Positions 58,475 through 64,000 of a stretch of DNA of 64,000 nucleotides are shown here, in pieces. Where the stretch lies: positions 43,172,772 to 43,236,771 of the forward strand of contig CM055314.2 of the NCBI GenBank assembly GCA_029255685.2. The letters are read 5' to 3'. The position numbers and the translations under genes were made by a program. The DNA comes from Silene conica (Eukaryota > Streptophyta > Magnoliopsida > Caryophyllales > Caryophyllaceae). The notes beneath the pieces were generated by a model. The model saw only the letters and a program-made list of their open reading frames with translations. It had not been told where the DNA came from and did not search any database. The first letter of the stretch is position 1, and each line of letters begins with the position of its first letter.

Positions 58475-61001
58475 AAATCGGTTGTTTGCATGCTTTTCGT
58501 TTATATTTTTACGAAGTTATTAGATAACAAAATAAAAATTGAAATTTTATTTCGTATATGATATGGCCGAAATTTCTAATGCATGAATACCTCCTGATTC
58601 TAACTGTATTTTAGGATATTTGGAATATATTTTGCATATATATTGTTCATAGGTATTTTATTTCGGTTTTTATTAATTTTTAAGGGTTAAAATGTTTAAT
58701 TTTGGGAAAAATAGCTAAAATTAACTTCTGGCCGAGACTTTTTAGTATGGTTTCACATGTATTTCCTATGATATGAATATGAATTTTCGTAAATTATAGA
58801 GTTAAAATACATGGTTTATGATTTTAAGTGTTAAAATGAATAAAAATGGGTTTGTATAGTTATATTTCGAATTTGACAATAAATGTTTTTGAGCATGTCA
58901 CTTGCAAAATTTTAAAATGTATATTAAATTTTCCAGAAATTTTATACTTCCTCCATTTTTATATAATGTACCCATTTTATTAAAATACTACACTCATATA
59001 TTCAACAAATGGGAACATTATATAAAAACGGAGGAAGTATTATATTGCATGTTTATTGATTTTTAGTGTAAAAATCGGATAAAAGTGACATAATTTGGAC
59101 TTTAATAGTTTAAGTTGGAATTTGGCCATAAAATTTTCACACGATGTCATATATATTATTTCCAGCATGTATAAAAATTTCGAGATTTTTATTTGATGTT
59201 ATGCTTGTGAAATAATTTTAATGGTTAAAATTGTACGATATATGACATAAATCATTAAAAATAGCAAAAGTTGTTAAAATGGCCGAAACATTTAACCCAT
59301 AAAGTCATATTTGATATGTTCATCACCATATTTTTCTTGGGAGCCAAAAGTTTCTGTTTTTATTTAATTTTTATTTGTTTAAAAGTTATATTTAATATTG
59401 AATAATAAGAGTCATTGTAATTAAAATTTCGGATATTGGGCAGTGTGCTCTTTAATTTTCTGTCCATTTCAGTTTCTTAAGGTGTTTTGGAAAGTGTAAA
59501 AATATTATTGGTATTTTATATGTATTTATGAAGGTAATTATTTGATTTTACGACTCAAAATACTCGTTTTATGTATTATTTACGAAATAAATAATAAAAC
59601 CGTGTAAGTACTAATATTTTTAAGGTTATGAAATTTTAAGAAAATCCTTGAATATTCAAAATTTGAATTTTGAATTTTTCGAAATTTTATGACTCTTTTT
59701 GAATTTTATATTATTTTTCCCGTAAAACCGAGTAATACCGAACAATATTATAACATTAAGTTAAGTCATATTCAAAGTTTGAGTAAGAATAAATTTTGAA
59801 ACCTAAATGAGTTGGGATGATTAACTTAAGAGTGAATTCTGATTCACATAATGCCAAGTGTTTTTAATCGTTAAAGCACGCAATTCCATAAAACCGAGGT
59901 ATACGATAACTATATTTATAAATGATATTAAATAGGACGATTTGGCTTAGGTTTTACATGTTATTTCATATTCATAAGCATTGCATATTTTAATTATGAT
60001 TGTCATGATTTTATTTACGTAATTTTGGATTATGTAATTTTACTTAGTATGGCCTTAGTTTTTAATCGATATTTCCCGTAATGTAAGGGGTTATCGATTC
60101 GGATGTAATTACTGTGATCTCGTATCACTTTATTTATTATTTTCTATTTTATAATGTATAAAGTAGACTAGAAAAGTTGTAATTTTGTAAATTCCGGTGA
60201 GCCTTGAAGACGATGCCTTTCGGAAAGGAGTTCCGACCGACACGGTGTTTACCTTGGGATGTGTGCCTCGTGAAGTTCAATGGACCAAAGGAGTTGGTTT
60301 CCGAATTTGTACTTTTATTATTTTCTTTTCTAGGAAAGGCCATACTAGGGTTTCTTATGCTTTAAGTTTTTTTTAGGCTTTTATTTTGCTTTATATGTTT
60401 GCATGCATAGCCAAATCGTCATATCATGTCATGCATTTTTTATTCGACTTAGTCGACCTAGTCAATTAATTTATCGATATTTCACCGACTTAGTTCAGTT
60501 AAACGGAGATAGATAATAATTTTGACTAGATCTCTTACAAATAAATATTGAGACTTAGCCTTACCAAAAAAGTATAGACCCATGACTCCCTTCTTCACAA
60601 GAAAGTGGGCTCGGCTACACCGGGGTACTAAAATTGTTACGTCGGGTAAGTGGGGTAATAAGATTACACCTTGAAATTTGGTCGATCTCAACGAAGGTAT
60701 TCGTAACCGTAGTTGCAATAAGTTGGGGTAAAGACAATTTTTAGAAAATTGTCGATCGAGAGTTCTAAGGTAGAACCGATTAAAGAGTTAATCCACCAAA
60801 TTATATCAATAAGGGATGAATCGGCTACACCGTGCCTGAATTAATATGGATTTGGGTCTCGGAATCTTTTACTTCATTGGGTAAGAGATCATTAAGTAAA
60901 TGTTAAACTTGTTTTAATATATTTACGAGTTTTAAATTATAAAACGATGTTTGTTCTAATACCTTTGCTTTTATTTGTAGTTTAATTTTTCAACATCTTT
61001 A
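58475..61001 (+). other. Copia 5' leader, non-coding
   Basis: AT-rich, with no frame above about 80 codons. It is related along its length to 46921-48900. It contains a small Stowaway-like MITE (58947-59037). Confidence 0.75.
58947..59037. mobile_element. Stowaway-like MITE (91 bp)
   Basis: Inverted ends CTTCCTCCATTTTTATATAA and the reverse complement of TTATATAAAAACGGAGGAAG, flanked by TA on both sides (58945-58946 and 59038-59039). This is the pattern of Tc1/mariner-derived Stowaway elements (CTCCCTCC-type ends). No coding capacity. Confidence 0.88.
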
Positions 61002-61955
61002 ATGGCCACCAACGTTCCACCTCTCACTAACATATCATGGCTTTGATCCTTCATGCATCTTTGCAAACTCAATAAGCATGGTTCCAATTTTAAAGATTGG
61101 GATGAGCAATTGCTTTTGGTCGCTCAAGGTGACGATAAGACTCGTTACCTTTCCGAGGCCGCTCCTCCCGTTCCAACCGCTCGTTCCGCGGCTCCGACTC
61201 GTGAGGCTTATGAAGCCTACATGAAAGAGTCTTACGCTCTCAAGAACGCGCTTATCTTCTCCATGGAGCCGGATCTCCAAAGGAGCATGATTAAGCTAAG
61301 CACGTCATACGAGTTTTACACCAAGCTTGCGACAATGTTTTCGCAAACTCCGAGGATGATTCAATATGAGGCGGCTTCCGCCTTCTTCGACATTTGTTTG
61401 AAGGAAGGGCAAAAGGTTAGCCCTCATGTACTCAAGTTGGTTGAGTTAGCTGAAACCCTCAAGGTGCAAGGAGTTGATGTTCCCGACTCCCTCATCATTG
61501 ACCGAGTTCTTCACTCCCTCAATAAGGTGAAATTGTATGCTCAGTTCCTGGTGAACTTTAACATGCGAAATCAGGAAACCACGTTGGACGAATTGCATAA
61601 GATGCTCGTCCAAGCGGATAGGGACATGGGACTTAATGATAGTTCCACTAAGGATGTTTCGAACATTGAGAAGAAAGGAAAAGGGAAATTCAAGAGGAGT
61701 GCCTTCAAAGGCAAGGGCAAGAAAACCTCAAAATCCAACCCTACTAAAGAAAAGACCTTTTCGAAAGGTGCTTCAACCTCGTCTTCAAAGATTGAAGACA
61801 TGTTCCATTATTGCACGAGGTTAGGGCATTCGAAACGGAAATGCCCAAAATACTTGACCGATCTCAAAAATGGAAAGGCTCTTACTGTAGGTAATAATTC
61901 TCGTTTAAAATTCTTGTTATTTTGTCAACTTTTGTATGGTGATACAAGTTGTTGA
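61002..61955 (+). pseudogene. Copia gag (UBN2-type), broken
   Basis: From the ATG at 61002 the product begins MATNVPPLTN. The main body contains KHGSNFKDWDEQLLLVAQGD, EAYEAYMKESYALKNALIF, TMFSQTPRMIQYEAASAFFD, LNKVKLYAQFLVNFNMRNQE and a Lys/Ser-rich linker, ending with a nucleocapsid-like GHSKRKCPKYLTDL. This is a full-length Ty1/copia gag in outline, with about one break. Family knowledge: it forms the particle that packages element RNA. No protease, integrase or RT follows before the next element at 62105. Confidence 0.87.
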
Positions 61956-62104
61956 CTATCACCCCTTTTAAATTGTTTTAAAGGGGCACCTTATGATGAT
62001 AAGGGCAAGGAAAGGGAAGCGTTAAGTTCCTTACATGGATTGCTATGGTAGCATCCAGTGATTGAAGACATCAAGAGCTTGGCTCTAAGTTTTATTATCG
62101 TCTT

Positions 62105-63583
62105 TGTTGAACCATATATTCAAATATATATAGTATATATGTTTATGTTTTGATAATGACAAGTCTAACTATTTATATATTATATACTCGTATGTATAAT
62201 CATGTGCTAAATGTACAGAACATTAGTAACAAGATCTAATCAATCAAGTATAAAAGATTCAAGCATGTTAGTCAATGAATTGACTAAGTCCAAGATTGAT
62301 AGAAGATCACAAGCGCGGATAATAAACTAAAGTTATACTTATCAACTATAGCTTTAGTACAAGTTTTGTTCAAGTTATAGCTCGTAGCTATAACTCTATA
62401 TCTATGAAGAAATGATCGGAATATATGTGTTTTGATGAAACGATTGTTTCCAAATTAGTGTCGTGTACAATTAGTGTTTAATTAGTATTCTATTCTAAAT
62501 ATGGAATTATTAATCTTAATATGATTATATAAAAATGTCTTTTGGTTAAATAGGAATAAATAATTTTCTTATGAGATAATTATTTATTACTAAATAAACT
62601 AAGGATTTTTATATAACCATAATTGTCAAAATAATATAATTTAAATATGGTTTGGTACGACTTTGGAAACGTGTATCATGTCACGATTCCATAATTCGTA
62701 TGGGATTAAATTAAGTAAATATTATCTATTTATTTAATATCCTAAACAAACTAGATTATATTATGATAATATATTCTTATTATCTTTGACATGGTTTAGG
62801 AAGTTGTTTTAATAAGGTTACTATTTGTTTATTATATAAAGATCTTTCCTAAATATGAATTAGGAAATTGATTCCTTATATAATACTTGTAGTATATTAT
62901 TAAATCTCTCCTAAATATATTAAGATTAGATTTAAGGTAGTATTACTAAAAGACTAGTATTCTAGTTTAAGTAATATTCCTAAATCATCTAGGGTTTGAA
63001 TTACCTAGATATATATATTCTATATAAATAGACTACCTATGAGACATTAAAACATACGAAACACACACACGCATATTCACGCAAATCGAGAAAGAGAACC
63101 GCCGATCATCTACTTCAATATTCGAGCTTATCATTGTCATATCCGATTCAAGATTCAAGTGTTCAAGCATTGATCTTATTCATTCAATATTGTGACATCA
63201 AGAAACATTGAAGACTTTATCTTATTTACGTAAGATAGAACGAGTATTTAGCGGTACTCATTGTAAGGCAAATATTTAACGGTATTTGTCATAGCTAGAT
63301 ATTTAACGGTATCTAGATAGAGTTGCAACTAACATCAAAGTTGCACGAGTAGGGTTGATAAAATTGTAATCCAGAGTTGGTACTAATTTTATTAATCGAG
63401 AATAGTGGACGTAGGTCTCAAAGTGTGAGACTGAACCACTTCAAAAATATTGTGTCTCTCTTTATTAATTGTTCTACTCGAAGATCATCATACAGCCATA
63501 CTCACATAGAAGAAGATTTAAAAAGAAGGCATACTCAATTCAACCCCCCCCTTCTTGAGTATATTATATCAATAGACTCTTCA
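62105..63583 (+). repeat. 5' LTR of the second copia element (1,479 bp)
   Basis: TG...CA ends. A TATA box (TATATAAATA) lies at 63021-63030, giving a short leader within the LTR. Downstream, the phrase ATATTTAACGGTAT or a close variant occurs three times (about 63246-63320), and a C run lies at 63545-63551. Confidence 0.85.
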
Positions 63584-63670
63584 ATTGGTATCAGAGCCTC
63601 GTGCTCTTGATCGCCTAGCCGCGTGAGTTTTGATCCTTCTATTGATTCTATATTATATACTCTTTCAACA

Positions 63671-64000
63671 ATGGATTCCAAGCATCTCAAGTGCCCTATC
63701 TTCGATGGCAAAAACTACAGTCTATGGAAAAATATGATGACTCATTACATCAAAGGATGTGATTGGGAATGTTGGAAGATCATCCAAACCGGACCAAAGA
63801 AGATCTTGGTCGCCGCCGCCAATGGAACAACCTATGAAAAGATGGAAAGCGATTATGTGGAAAGTGACTAAAAAATTGCTGAAAAAAATTCTAAGGCTAT
63901 GAGCCTCCTACAGAATGGTATGATAACCTCAGAATTTGATAGATTCTCATCTTGTAGTTCCGCTAAGGAAATATGGGATAGTCTCGAACTTGCCTACGAA
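63671..64000 (+). pseudogene. Copia gag N-terminus, partial
   Basis: It begins MDSKHLKCPIFDGKNYSLWK, then MMTHYIKGCDWECWKIIQTG and later SKAMSLLQNGMITSEFDRFS. The FDGxNYxxWK start and the SKAM...LxxxEF...CxxAKEIWDSLE pattern are typical of copia gag (UBN2-type). About one break is present in the visible part, and the frame continues past the window end. Confidence 0.8.

Larger units (their letters stand above)
55850..62104 (+). mobile_element. Copia (Angela-like) element, plus strand: 3' internal, LTR, 5' internal with gag
   Basis: The order is unusual. A 3' internal region (about 55850-57270) with a hairpin (57246-57264) and purine tract leads into a full LTR (57271-58460). After the LTR come a primer-binding site (TGGTATCAGAAC, 58463-58474), a 2.5-kb non-coding leader (58475-61001) and gag (61002-61955). 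One LTR thus serves as the end of one copy and the start of another. At 62105 another copia element begins. The long LTR and leader suggest the Angela lineage, at moderate confidence. It is broken. Confidence 0.83.
62105..64000 (+). mobile_element. Second copia element, 5' LTR and start of gag, runs off the window
   Basis: The LTR is 62105-63583 (TGTTGAACC...GACTCTTCA, 1,479 bp). The primer-binding site TGGTATCAGAGCC follows at 63586-63598. A gag start follows at 63671. The left flank is the copia internal region ending at 62104. The other LTR and the target duplication lie beyond the window. It differs from the Angela-like family in both LTR and gag. Confidence 0.85.

Noticed and set aside
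1-64000. Presence of a host protein-coding gene
   Set aside because: Every frame with recognisable similarity belongs to a transposon, and the remaining stretches are leaders, LTRs or AT-rich internal regions. Small host exons cannot be excluded without transcript data, but nothing in the sequence points to one.

Overview
The window is a slice of repeat-dense nuclear DNA from a flowering plant, probably a eudicot. The evidence is LTR retrotransposons of plant-only lineages (CRM-like and Tekay-like chromoviruses, Athila-like elements, Angela-like Ty1/copia), a Cassandra TRIM carrying 5S rRNA promoter sequence, L1-type plant LINEs, a tRNA-derived SINE, and Stowaway-like and Mutator-like MITEs. 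Primer-binding sites are of the initiator tRNA-Met (TGGTATCAGAGC) and tRNA-Asp (TGGCGCCGTTGCCGGGGA) types. I see no host gene, tRNA gene or functional rRNA gene, so this is probably a heterochromatic or intergenic block. The order within plants (perhaps Caryophyllales) is only a guess.

Layout. 1-1880 holds a minus-strand CRM-like Ty3/gypsy fragment. It abuts head-on a plus-strand tandem array of a related CRM-like element (1881-13900), in which LTRs alternate with pol-bearing internal regions at a period of about 4.3 kb. 13901-18952 is a stack of minus-strand copia-type LTRs and 3' internal sequence, split by a complete Cassandra element (15190-16034).

18953-43170 is one old minus-strand copia element (gag visible, no pol) that has taken several insertions. 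These are a SINE-LINE chimera (19112-28511, with 16-bp target duplications), which was itself split by an Athila-like element (20047-28268, duplication GTGGG); a 5'-truncated LINE (29569-32677, 14-bp duplications); and a Tekay-like element without visible coding sequence (32953-42445, duplication CCATG). The last contains a 1,477-bp tandem amplification of LTR plus 3' end.

43171-43270 is the start of another Tekay-like LTR, interrupted by a plus-strand Athila-like element (43271 to about 55850). The LTR of that element contains a MITE, a TTA microsatellite and a complete 9-kb non-coding copia-type element (45587-54580, duplication CAGCT). From about 55850 to 62104 lies a plus-strand copia element read as 3' internal sequence, LTR, then 5' internal sequence with gag. 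It is interrupted at 62105 by the 5' LTR and gag start of another copia element that runs off the window.

The genes do not form a pathway; every reading frame of substance belongs to a transposon. The interest lies in the architecture: shared-LTR tandem arrays, a chimeric retroposition product with clean duplications, a palindrome-rich module in one Athila-like family, and at least four levels of nesting that can be ordered in time.
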